From the NCBI RefSeq assembly GCF_001522545.3, contig NC_031770.1:34659866-34723865 (forward strand): a stretch of 64,000 nt of DNA, written 5' to 3'. Under the pieces are notes generated by a model that saw only the letters and a list, made by a program, of their open reading frames with translations, had not been told where the DNA came from and did not search any database. This DNA comes from Parus major. Lineage: Eukaryota > Chordata > Aves > Passeriformes > Paridae. Positions 41,425-53,107 of the stretch are shown here, piece after piece; the first letter of the stretch is position 1, and each line of letters starts with the position of its first letter. Made by a program: the position numbers and the translations under genes.

Positions 41425-43825
41425 CTCCCCTATAATCCCAAATGTCTGAAGTGTTCAAAGCAGCAGAGTCTAGACAATGGTCTGGCTTGGATTTTCTAAT
41501 TTTATCTCCATCCTTTCTCCAGGCTCAAGCATTAGGACTTAAGCAGTGACAGGATATAAATCCAGATGACTTATGCTTTTGAGCTTTTTTTTTCCCCCAT
41601 AATGGATTATATCTGGGAACTGATAAAATAAAATTAATTTATTTTCCTGAAAAATATTATGAGAATGGAAATAGCAGGTTAAAGAAAATGAAGAGCAGAG
41701 CATGCAGCTTTCAATCAAAGGACTTTTTTTGTAATATATGAGGAAAAATAACTAATGTGTATTAGGAATCTGAGAAAATAGATTATAGAATATAATTTTT
41801 ATAACTTGCAAACATGAAGTAAATGGTTTTCCAAGTGAAAAGATGAAGCAGAATCACATTAGAGATTACTGAAGGACTCATAGCTGTTGACTTTTTTTAT
41901 TAACAAGAGCAATTTGGAATATGTGGGTGAGCATGACCTGATGGACAGTTTTCTCTTTCTGACCTACAGTAGTCTGCACAGCAACATGAGGTACCTTTGC
42001 AAGCTAACCATCACAAGCAAAGTATCTGAGTCTCTGAGGACTCCGAAACAGAAAAACTTGATAGGACCTGCAGTGCTTATGATGGAGCACAGACACTCTC
42101 ATTCCCTGCTCTGGTTAGTTACACAGCCTGCTTGTTCCTTTCCAAAAGGGCTGCTAAAGTTTTCCTTGAGGAGGACCATTCAGCGCCTGAGCCTTGCCAG
42201 TGACTCCAAAACAGAAATATTCCCTTCACCAGTTCCTTCACTACAAAACAATTTGGAAATCTAGAAGTGAGAGGAGTATGACTGTGCTTGTTCCCAAAAA
42301 CAAATGCACCAAAAAAAAACCCATACAAGGGCACGAGCAGAAATCCCTGCCTCACCCGAAATGCCAGGAGATGCTCAAGCACTACCTTGCCCTTATGTTA
42401 GCATGAACTTTAAAAATGCAGCCAAGTCCTGAATAGGAAACCCATGGAGAAAAATAACATATAATCACCAGATTAATGGCTGCCATTTAACTCATATGTG
42501 TGAGGACATAGAAAAAAACCCACAATTTTGTCCCCAAGCCTGGGTTATTGCTACCTAACACTCATATTTTCACAGAACTTCTTCAACTGGGAAAAACTTA
42601 TTACTTGACAAAATATATTTTCCTTCCCTAGAATAGATATAAGCAGAAGGTGTAAAACATTCTATATAAAATAACACTGAATAAGAAGTTTCAGCACACT
42701 CACCAGGAAAAATGAGACTTTTCCAAAACACATTAGGGGAGAAAATCCCATTTTAGACTAGTTGATGTTAAGAAATTGCAGTTTTTCTACAGAAAGCACA
42801 GAAATGTCGTGACAGCATGTTTTTCTTTCCATCATGTTTTCATTCTTCTTTTATTATATGGAGGAATGTTAGTTTTGGGGTTGTTTTCCTGTTACAATTT
42901 GTTTGTTATTCCAGGACTAATATAGGCTCTGTGCTCTTCTCAGCAGCAAATAATCTTACAGTAAATGCTAAAGCATGTTCTTAATATTGAACATATATCA
43001 ATATTTTCATTTTTGTTCATGCCAAAAAGCATGAATTTGTGGTAAATATGAATGCAACTGCAATTATATATCTATTCAAACATTACCTGGATATGTCAGA
43101 GCTGTTAACATTGGATAATGTTTTGCTAATTGATAAGATAATGCTAATTATCAAGCCACAGCTTAGAAAAATAAAGATACATCATATGGGAATATATTGA
43201 GACATTACTCTTGTCCTTTGGCACAGAAATCAAAAATGACAGCTATTATTATGAGCATGTACTAACATTTTTAGTAAGCTTATCTTACATCAAATGAAAT
43301 GGGATTAAAAAGAAAAACACAAGGCTAAACTTCAATGTTGAAAATGGTCTGATGGCCAAGATACAATTTCATCACTGGTTCATCAGTTCTGTAGTTTCAG
43401 CTCTTGAATCCTAAAACCCCCATCTCTGAATGTATTGTCTCAGTCAGTTGTGGGAGCTGGTATTTCACACATCAGAGGCTGGATTTCCCTGACTGAGATC
43501 AGTTTAGCTGCAAGAAGTTTGTGACATCATCTGCAAACACAAAATGCACTGTATGGGATACTCACACAAAATTATTTTTACCTTACATGTAGCCCATCTA
43601 ACATCAAAAACCTTTAAGTAAGTTTTAGGAGGAGGGTGTAGCAAAGCAAAGACAACAGTAATATTGTGATCTGGGCCAGCATTGTAAAAGGAAGGTATGC
43701 AGATTTAGAGCTTGTTACAGCCTCATCTTGATTCTAGCTGTAAATCCAGTTAAAATCTTTTCATTGACTTTAATATCTGATTAGTATTTAATTTTTTGAT
43801 GAAGCTTAATTTAAACATTTATGTT

Positions 43826-43920
43826 TATATATATATATATGCATGTAGACACATAAATATTTATGCTTTCATACATTTGTGTGTGTGTGTGTGTGTGTGT
43901 TTATATATGTATATATATAT
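43826..43920. repeat. Clustered (TA)n, (TG)n and (TA)n microsatellites
   Basis: An alternating TA tract (43826-43840) is followed by a perfect TG tract (43878-43900) and then more TA repeats (43901-43920). All three are alternating purine-pyrimidine sequences, so the locus is unstable and potentially Z-DNA-prone. Confidence 0.9.
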
Positions 43921-44880
43921 GCTGTAGAGGTGCATGCACTCTGCAAAATAAAATTATATTACAAACTGCAAGAAGATAATGAATAAGCCTGTCTTTTTCC
44001 TACTTGAATTCCATCAGAAAAGCTCTCTACTTGTAGTTCTTTTATATATATATATGTTCAGTGCTCACAGCATGCTGTTTTCATTACAGAGTGTCAGTGT
44101 GCTGGGAATTAAGGCCATGTTACACACAGACAGATGTTATTTTATAGAGTGTCATTCAATGTAATGGTACCAGATTTTAGCACTTAGCCTGCCTCCAATC
44201 ACCATTAACAGTTTGTGTAATTGGGGAGCAGGAAAATACCTACTCTGCGTTGTAGAAACTATTTCAGGATATCTGCTACCCAAACTTTGGGAAGTTTTTC
44301 CTGTGAGCAGTAACCACTGTTTAAAACAAAATGCCTTAATCAGGAAAGGAGTGATGGAAAAACATTAGAGTATTTCTGGGCAGAGCTCCCCTTCTTACCT
44401 TCATTTCAAATCCATAATGAAGCAGAAGTCTTGCCTCAAATCCTGTGCAAATATATCTGATACAGAATATTCTGATGGCACCATTTGCTGGTTGTTTGCA
44501 TTCTTTTCTGGTTTCTTAGTGTTTTTTTTATGGAAAATTTGTGTATGTAGACGACTGTCACTTTTATTCTATCGTAAAACACCCACACATCTGGAAAGCC
44601 CTCACATTCAGCTCATCCTTTGTCAGTGATGCTAAGGCAAGCATCTGCTATGTGCCTCTTCAACAGCACGCAAAATGTTACTGAGTATCAGGCAACGATA
44701 CGCGGTTATTGTTCTCTTGACACGTTTTTTTGGATCCCAATTTGTGATGGTACACATGAAGATGGATGGTGCTTTCTGAGAAGTTTTAACAGATCCATAA
44801 GCAAGTTTACAAGGAAAAGCTGTATGCATTGGGCTGTAATGGCTCATCCAATACAACGGGGAAAAATCAAATGTTGCCAA

Positions 44881-45880
44881 GCTTGATAGCCCAGTTTCTG
44901 GGGAAGAAAAGGCCAGGCTCCCCAAACAGACCTTCAACAATGGGTCTTTATTTTAAGGCCATACTCAGAGTGCTGAAGCCATGAATATCTTCTAGAGGAG
45001 TGCTTTTCCAGTGGCTCTGAACTGGAAGCAGGCCTGTACATTCATTCTTGTTTGTTGCAATGCCCATACCAGGACCTGGACAGTGATTACCTCTAGGACA
45101 GCCCAGTGCCCCAGGGTCAGCTTTCTCCTGGCAGCAACCAGCTGCACCACAACTGGACTCTTAACTCTCACTTTTGGCTTGTGAGCAACAACTTTGTTAG
45201 AAATTGTCCCCTTCCACAGGTGGAATAGTTGTGTGTGCATTTATGCGCATATGCTTGTAATCAACTCTGAACTCCTTGTGAAGAAAGACATTTGCTGGGG
45301 AATAAGCTTAATTTTTCCTTTTTGGGTACTCCTACAGTCTCTAAATTTTGGGAAAATGTCAAAAGACAGTGCACAACAGGATCATCCTTCTTCATTAGAC
45401 ATTTTTCAGTTTTTTCCTAACTTGCTCATGTTTTTCCCTTTGTGGAGCATTTTTTTGGCACTAAAAAACCAGAACTATCCAAGTATGAGCACAAACAAAG
45501 CCTGTCAATTTGTACTCACCAACTATTAGTAAGTAGAGAGTAATAATGGCATTGTGTGAAGAGCATGAGCCATGCTGGAGAGGCCCACCGGGTATCTAGG
45601 TACACTCAACAGCATTCTTCAAGATCAAGAATCTCCTCTGGAGAGTTAAGTGCCCAGAACAACAGGTTTTATTGAGTCTTCTCACTCCCTTGCAGTTACA
45701 TTTTGAGGACCTGGATACAGAGCCCAGGTCAGAGCAGCCCTGTGATAGTTCTAGCTCTCTGTGAGGCAGCCTGTTCATTCCCCCTTCAACCACGGCTAAG
45801 TGGCTGGGACAAAATGTGAACCTGGAGCTATACAAAGAGCTGCACAAATCAAACAGAATCAAGCAGACAAGGAACACAAT
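44881..45880 (-). other. Two LTR-like or retroposon-like blocks, unclassified
   Basis: The blocks 44881-45210 and 45590-45880 are GC-richer than the flanks. Each contains a TTTATT word (AATAAA on the minus strand) near one end, at about 44946 and 45669, followed by C/T-rich sequence. This could reflect decayed minus-strand LTRs, but I find no convincing TG...CA ends, TATA box or target duplication. Treat them as unclassified. Confidence 0.2.
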
Positions 45881-46043
45881 TTATATAACCAACCAGACAG
45901 TTTATGTTACAGATTCGCTTATCTCAGTTGCTTTTTTAAGATAGTATTCAAAGAAAACATCTTTGTTGCAATAATGTGCCCATCCATGATGTAATGTGTC
46001 GAATTTCAATACACTCCAATAATAAATCTCTAATCTTTACCAC

Positions 46044-47590
46044 TCAATTGTGGTCAAAAATCTTCTGATTCAGCCTTTGAGACATGTTGACATTTCTAGT
46101 GGTAACTTGACACAAGAATATTGAGCACTTTGAATTGTGATAAACATCATATTGCATGTGTTGGGTTTTTTGACTATTTTTAGTGTCAGCCAAGTTTGTG
46201 GATAAATGTACCAAATAGCCTTGCAAGAATATGCTTCGACTTTACTCACAGTCCTGGACATTTTTGACACACATTTCTCTAGTTTTTGATTTAGCTTCAT
46301 AAAATATCATCATTTCTCTCGGGAAAAACCATCCTTCTTTTGGAACAAGTAGTCTTGTTTTCTTCAAGCTATTTTGTACAACAGCTCCTAAATCATGAGT
46401 GTCTCCACTCCATTGCCAAATCAAGACAGCACATCATATTCCAGTCCCAAGTACACTGGTGTTAATTTGGGTACTAGACACAAAGGATGTGCTCCTGATT
46501 TTTGCCTGTGAAAGGCAGAGAAGTCTCTGTAATTCTCTGAAGAGGAATTACAGGAAAGTACTGCTGCATCAGCAGGGAAAAACTGTTTTGATATGAAAGG
46601 ACAATTGTTTTGCTCTATCAGAAGTTTTGTCTGCAGGATTTATGAGATAACATGAATATCAAAAGCTTTTTAAACCTAAATAAAACAAACAGAGGAATAA
46701 TCCAGGCATTTCTCTCCATATTGTCTTATCCTCAAAGCCCTGGTTCATCACTGTACTCCTCTCCCTGACTTTGGTGACAGTCAAGGTGGTCAGAAGGCAG
46801 CATACACACACTGGAATGCTCTTCTGTCACAGTCTTTCTGAGCATACTCTTTAGGACCTGTAGCTCCCAAAAGAACATGAGAAATGTGCACATCTTTGCA
46901 TTCATTATGTCCAGATGACTGCCAAAATGCAGTTGAATCATCTGATTTGCTAAATACTCTGAACTTCTGTCAGACGTTGAAAGTAAATTGTAATGGTCCT
47001 TTGCAAATCTCTTTGTTACACTCTTCAGGTTTCTCAACAAAGGCAAAGTAACATTCTTTTCCTTCTTTCCCCCTCTTTTTTATACTCTCAAACAATTTGG
47101 TTCACACATTAGCCTCATCCTTTTTTGTGGATCATTTGTGGATTATCAGTTGATTTCCATATATTTTTTCTGGAAATAGGCACTGCTGATTGTCAGTTAA
47201 GACCTGCTGGTTAAACATCCCAGGTTCTTAAAGGATTTATCAAATTATGGCAACTCAAATTTCATTACCCACCTTCTTTTTGGTAGTATATTACAAGTTA
47301 ATATGCATCACAGGTTGACATTTATCAAGCAGAGATATAGGTTAGCTGCTCTTTGGCAATACTTTTCTACGCTTGAATTTGTTCAGAATACACATCCCTT
47401 CAATCTTCAGTTTATCTATTGCAAAGCCATTTTTTGACACTGGAATCCCATCTTCCCTGAGCAATGGCAGGAAGGATTTAATAAATAAGGTAATTGTGAC
47501 AATCACATAATTCCCTCCAGCCTCATATTTCAAAGATCTCAGCCTCATGCAAGCAACAGAGTTCTCCTTGGACTCACCCTGCAATAACAC
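46044..47590 (-). other. Cluster of minus-strand open frames, possible unidentified pseudogene
   Basis: Several minus-strand frames follow one another: 47342-47590 (82 codons), 46732-47046 (104), 46242-46424 (60), then 46070-46300 and 46044-46226 in shifted frames. Their predicted peptides look protein-like, with mixed charged and hydrophobic residues such as YVIVTITLFIKSFLPLLRED near 47450-47520. They are not dominated by low complexity. I do not recognise a family, and no clean set of splice sites joins them. Chance is a serious alternative. Confidence 0.2.
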
Positions 47591-48147
47591 ATTGCACCTA
47601 TAATTCCAGTTAGATCATGTCCAGTGATTCAGTTTCAGTTTATGTTAACACTCCAGGACATGAAGCAGTGTGTCCAGGGAAGAGCTGCGTGCTTTGTCTA
47701 TCTCCCCTAAATCCAAGGGAAGAGCACATTAAAACTCAGGCAGAAAAACAAGCAGGAAGCTGAGAGTAGTTTACATTATCCAGGGTTAAAAACAGCCCAG
47801 AATTATTAGCTATGTCCTCAAACAGAAAAAGCATGGGATAAGAAATATTTCAATAAAATGCAATTTTTTTCCCCCAGACCTTAAGGTAATAACACCATGA
47901 GTAAAAGATAATAATACCAATCAGCAATCCTTAATTTTCAGATGTCCTAAAACCAATAGCTGAAAAACTGGTTTCTTCTAAGGTAATAAAATAGTGTGTA
48001 AAATATGACACACAGGAAAAAGAGTCCAGCACAGCAGGCTGGACACTGAGTTCTGTATAACTTACCAGAAGGGTGTTGGGGTCTTTTTTCTTTCTTTTGT
48101 TCCAAAGGTATACTTCAAATCAATTGTGGTGAATATAATACAGAACT

Positions 48148-48606
48148 ACCTTATGAAGAGCAGCTGAAGTCATTTGGTTTGTTCAGCCTGAAGAAGATGA
48201 GACTGAAGGGAGACCTCATTGTGCTCTTCAACATTGTCACTGGGGAAAGAAGAGGGGCAGACACTATCTCTTCACACTCATGACCAGAAACAGGGCTCGA
48301 GAGTCAACCTAAGTCACTGAAGCTGAGTCACCGTTGGTTTAGTTTGGATATCAGGATAAAGGTCTTTACCCAGAGGGTGTTTGGACACTAGAACAGGGTC
48401 CCCAGAGATGTGGTCGCGGCACCAAAAAGCATTTGGACAGCATTGTCAGGCACGTGACAGGGCTTTTGGGATGTCCTGAGCAGGGCCAGGAGTTGGACTT
48501 CATGATCCTTGTGGGTTCTGTCCAACTCAGGATATGCTATGCTATGCTATGATTCTATACTATAATCCAGATGGGTCCCTTCCAACTCAGCATATTTTAT
48601 TTTATA
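48148..48606 (+). mobile_element. CR1 LINE, 3' end with a doubled tail
   Basis: This is a CR1 3' end on the plus strand. The left part retains decayed ORF2 C-terminal sequence, visible as [13 protein letters not shown] near 48177-48220. It then carries the CR1 3' UTR landmarks 'gggccaggagttggacttca' and 'gatccttgtgggttc', and ends in ATGCTATGCTATGCTATGATTCTATAC. After about ten bases a second, shorter tail follows at 48570-48606, 'gggtcccttccaactcagca' followed by 'tattttattttat'. The frame is broken by stops and this copy is clearly diverged. It belongs to a different subfamily from the copies at 1-393 and 12361-12840. Confidence 0.9.
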
Positions 48607-51600
48607 AATTTGGTGGCGAGTTAATTTCATCATGTAGAATGCAGTACAGGAGGTATAATTGCTCAGTTTATCCTGACGATTCAAATAACCCACAGAGAAG
48701 CTGCAATTTTGTAAGTAATTTAATAAGTTTTTTATGATAGAAAAGGTATTAACAAAGGAAAAACTAACAGAGAGTATCAGGAAAAAACTTCCAGATGGCA
48801 AGATGTATTAGTTGGTGAATAACTTCCCAAGGGATGAGGTGGAAGTTGGATTGTCTGGAGCTTTAAAAATAGACTCTGACAAATATAAGCAAACCTACAA
48901 TAAGCAATGATCTTGCAACAAGAGGAACTGTTCATTCTTCTTCTCTAGCATTTGTTCTTATTTACAGTTCCCATCTCCTTGTTCAGGGACTGTCTTCTCT
49001 GTGTGTACTCAAGCAGCTCCAAAAATCAAGAACAGTGATTGTCCCCTTCATCACCAGATCAGGCACTTCCAGTGTTAAATCCACAACTAGCAACAGCTTA
49101 GGTGGCAAAATACTACATTGGGAAATGAAACCATCATAACCTCCACTCTTCAGCAAAGAAGGTATCTAGAATATTCACTCTCCTTAGCCTTAAGTTATGT
49201 GGAAAAAAACAACAAAGGCCATGTACAAACATTTTAGTACAAGAAAATGAACCCTTGAGAACAGCTGTCAGTGAGGGTGAGGAAACAACAGCTAGCAAAA
49301 ACACAGATGTACTGTGTGTCCTATAAGGAAAAAGGTGGTGCAAAAATATGAAGCCGTGTATTTGCTTCTTTTCCATGAGTACAAAAGCATCTTGGGTCTC
49401 AAATACTGAAAAAAATTACAAGCAAAAGAGAAGGGGTAAGATTATCAAACATCTGATAGTTTGATCACACAAACAAAGTTTAGTGTGGCACACACAGTTA
49501 ATATTAATTGTTTAATTTGCCACTGACCTTAAAACGTGATATCTTAAACAATGGTTTTTATCAATGTTTTTAATACAGATGGTGCAAAAATCAAGATAAT
49601 TTTTTAAAATGACACCTTATTGAAAGGAAAAAAGTGAGATCATATACTTATGAACTGATTCCCATTCAGACAAAAGAATTTGATATATTTTTGATGCTGT
49701 AGGACCTATGAATGAATATAGTTTCAAGGTATTTTTATATTACCTAACTTAATCTTCAGAAACAATAGAGAAATCTAAATGTTTGACTTTCAAATACCCC
49801 TTAATTCATCCAAACAAAGAGTTTGTGATGGTACAGATGCTTTCCTACAGGGGTGCCATCACTTGGATCCTTTGCATGTATTTTGTTGTCAGTCTGAACA
49901 AAATTATGGAATAACTACTTCTTAATGAGCTGCCTGGTCATCCATTAAGTGAATTGGCAGTGGAAAACTGAGCTAGACGGTCACTCTAATGCAAGAGGAG
50001 AAAATTGGCCTTCCACAACCTGCTTGGCTTCCAACCTAGGCTGCCTAAGCACTCCCAGAGCACCTAGGATGAAAATTAGGCTGTTGCTAAACATACAATG
50101 TTTAACAAAATCAAATCAGAAATATTTTTATATGAACCATTTAAAATTTAAAAATGGAAAACTGGCATATGTCCACTGTTTTTTAATGCCAATTTCCAGA
50201 ACTCCTATTTCCCACATTATGTCAGTGAGGTAACTGAGGCTGATCCTCTCCTGTACCTGAGAGAGAGGAAGACCTGCATTAGCTGGCTCTTGTCTGCTGA
50301 ATTTTTGAGCCAAACACATCACAACCAGAGTAAGAGCCATGTTCAGTCAGCTTGAGCTTCTCTTGATGGCCTGCAGCCTTTAACAGAACTTGCACGAATG
50401 CAGGGCAGCTTGGACACTTATTTTGAGTTTTCCCTTGTGTAGAAACATCCCTCTTAAGACCTCTCTCCTGGCCAGCTGTGACCTCTTTGACATTAGATGT
50501 TTCAGCATATTCTGCCCCAAGCACTCTTCTGTGGCGTGTTGTGCATTGCATTTGAGTTCAGAGGAAACATTTCACTTTGCTCTGCATCAGCACCCAACCT
50601 ACCAGGCGTCTCCCAGGGAAGGAACACCTTCACAACAGCACACATTGGTTACCAGGTCAAATGTATTGGATTTAAACCACAGAATCATTTATGGCATAAG
50701 CTGAGGGTACTTCAGAAACCTCCTCCCTCCTTTCAGACTGCACCAAATGGGACAGGCTGCAGCTCTGAAGGAGCAGTTCCACAGCTAAGGCACCGGGTGT
50801 CTTGGTAAATTCAAGTCCTTGTTTAGAGACCACTCATTACAGGAAGCTAGGCTGCCTCTTCTTCCAGCAGAAACCAGACATGATGGCCAGCAAGGCATGC
50901 ACAAACCTTATCATCCTGCTCAGGGTGTTCCCACAGGAGTCTTAACTGGGATTGAGGACAGAAGAGAAAATTTATTATTTTAGAGAATTGTTGCAGTGTG
51001 CATATGGGAACAAGTCTGGTGGAAGTGAATTTTCATTTTTTTTCTTACCTTTCATGCATGGACAACTTGGAGCAACAGATTGTTATTTACATCTGCTGAA
51101 GTGCTACGAAGAGAGACAATTTCGCAGGGCCGTATTCAGTTCCTACCCCAAATAGCAATGAGCAGCTAAAGCTGAACATTAAATGTCATAACCTCTGTGG
51201 AAATCTCAATGAAGTAAAAAATCGATATGCCTCAGTGCTCACCAGGAAAATTATCATGCAAAGGGAGCTCCTTGTGTGTTTTCTTGAATAACACTGAACA
51301 ATTACAGAATGCTGCCAGGGTGAGTAAGGGTACCTTGAGAAATCTTTGTACACAGAAGATGGTGAATTACACCACATTTTCTAGTCTGTCTGGCCCCTCC
51401 TCACTGCTTTACACAGCAAAGAAGAAATCGCTACCCCTATGAAATGTGTGTGAATTTACAGGCTCATGTCATACCAGTTGAAGTAGAGAGAAGGCAGTTT
51501 CACAAGGATTCAAGCTGCTAATGGCTAAAATTCTGGCAAATATTAAAGCTTCCTTAGGGATAAACCTTGTTCTTGCTGAAGTTAAAACACAGCCAGTTCT

Positions 51601-52515
51601 CACCCTTCCTGCCAGGGTCGTCAGGAAGGGCAGCTGGGATGAGTATCCTGTGAAACTCTGGTTGGGAGCCGGGACACCTGTGGAGGCTGTTTGCCATGGC
51701 CTCTGTGTGTGTAAAGAAAGGAGAGCTTCAAGGATCTGTTTTTCATGGATGTTCTCATTCACCTCTCCCACAGTCACAAGGTGAGCAGTGCTTTTAGGCT
51801 TGTGGCACTAAAAGCGGAGTTTTTCAAAGACTTTCTCTCACAGAAAAAATATCTGTAACTCACCTGTTATTAAATAGCATCTGAGTCTGCAGCTCCTCTG
51901 CTTTTCCATCTAGAATTAACTATGGATATAACTGCCATAGGTTTCCATTTGGGAGACTACTTTTTGTTTAAGTGCACACAACAAACTTCTTCCATTGAGA
52001 AGAGTGCAGTGTTCATTAACCAAAAAGCACACAGCCATTAGAACAAGACTTAAAACTTTACATGAACATTTAAAACACTCCCATTACCTTCCATATATTT
52101 ATTAATTCCAGCTTTAGCTGGTTCACTTTTCCCATCCCCTAAAAAATGCCAAGCTTGGTAAGACTTATTTCTAAAAATCATGTCTCCTCCAGCTGATATC
52201 TTTTTTGCCTTCTCCTTTAAAATTAATTTCTTCCTTACCATACCTATTATTTCTTTTGTGTTCCTATCCAAACTGCCTGGAGGCTGTGAGCCTCCAGGTG
52301 AACCTCACCATACCGGTTTGCTCATCTCTCAGAAGGGGAGATGAAGACTTTTTAAGAGGTTTTCTAGATTTTCTGCCTGGAAAGCAATAATTTCAAGTTT
52401 TCAGAGTTCTCTAAATAGTTAGATATGCAGCATTCATGGAAACATACATGGATGTAGCTGGGCACAGGCAAGACAGGCAGTGTCCTAAGACAGAAGACTG
52501 TCAGCAATAGGAAAG
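48607..52515. other. Unique sequence, no gene seen
   Basis: No transposon is recognised. The stretch 50250-50800 is GC-richer, with overlapping frames of about 100 codons on plus and 90 on minus and no identifiable domain. The stretch 51470-51785 similarly has mirrored frames on both strands. These look like chance frames in less AT-rich DNA. Confidence 0.45.
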
Positions 52516-52637
52516 TGAGTGGGTTTAGCCCCAGCTGCCAACAAAGCACCACACAGCTTCTCACTCTTTTTGCCTTGGACTGGGGACAGAATTGGATAGA
52601 CAATAGTGAGAAAACTCATGGTCTGAGATAAAAACAG

Positions 52638-52643
52638 TTTAAT
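52638..52643 (-). terminator. Polyadenylation signal of the ERVL LTR (ATTAAA)
   Basis: ATTAAA on the minus strand lies about 180 bases downstream of the TATA box, where the R region polyadenylation signal is expected. It is the common single-base variant of AATAAA. Confidence 0.55.
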
Positions 52644-52821
52644 AGATAAAGCAAAAACTACACACTCAAACAAACAAAACAAGGAATTAATTCATTACTT
52701 CCCATGGGCAGGCAGGTGTTCAGCCATCGCCAGGGAGCCCAGGCTTTGTCATGGGAAATGGTTGCTTGGGAAGGAAAACACCATCACTCTGAATATCCCT
52801 GCCTCCCTCCTGCTTCCCACA

Positions 52822-52832
52822 GCTTTATATAG
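52822..52832 (-). promoter_or_regulatory. TATA box of the ERVL LTR
   Basis: On the minus strand the sequence reads CTATATAAAGC, just downstream of the ATGATGTCAT-like element at 52840-52850. That order is expected for a U3 promoter directing transcription leftward. Whether the LTR is still active is unknown. Confidence 0.65.
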
Positions 52833-53092
52833 TGAGCATGACATCATATGGTATGGGATATCCTTCAGGTCAGTTGGGGTCAGCTGTCCTGGCTGTGTCC
52901 CCTCCCAGCTTGTTGTACATGGCCAGCTCATTCACTGGTGGGATGGGGTGAGAAGCAGAAAAGGCCTGGCTCTGTGTACAGCGTGCACAGCAATAACAAA
53001 AACATCCCTGTGTTATCAACACTATCTTCAGCAGAAATCAAAAACACAGCACCTTACTGGCTGCTAGGAAGAAATTAAACTCCACCATAGCC

Positions 53093-53107
53093 AAAATCAG
53101 CTATGGC
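53093..53107. repeat. Short inverted repeat at the LTR's upstream end
   Basis: CCATAGC (53085-53091) and GCTATGG (53100-53106) are reverse complements around 8 bases. They sit at the point where this copy appears to carry extra bases relative to the family start, so a small duplication may be responsible. Confidence 0.4.

Larger units (their letters stand above)
37060..44880. other. Unique sequence with simple repeats, no gene seen
   Basis: Frames up to 129 codons occur (37070-37459 plus, 41887-42264 plus) but overlap other frames and show no known domain. Simple repeats and a hairpin in this stretch are listed separately. No transposon family is recognised. Confidence 0.45.

Noticed and set aside
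50497..50808. Plus-strand frames of about 100 codons in a GC-richer segment
   Set aside because: Two plus frames and one minus frame overlap here with no domain, and a possible CR1 head at 50680 was too short to support.
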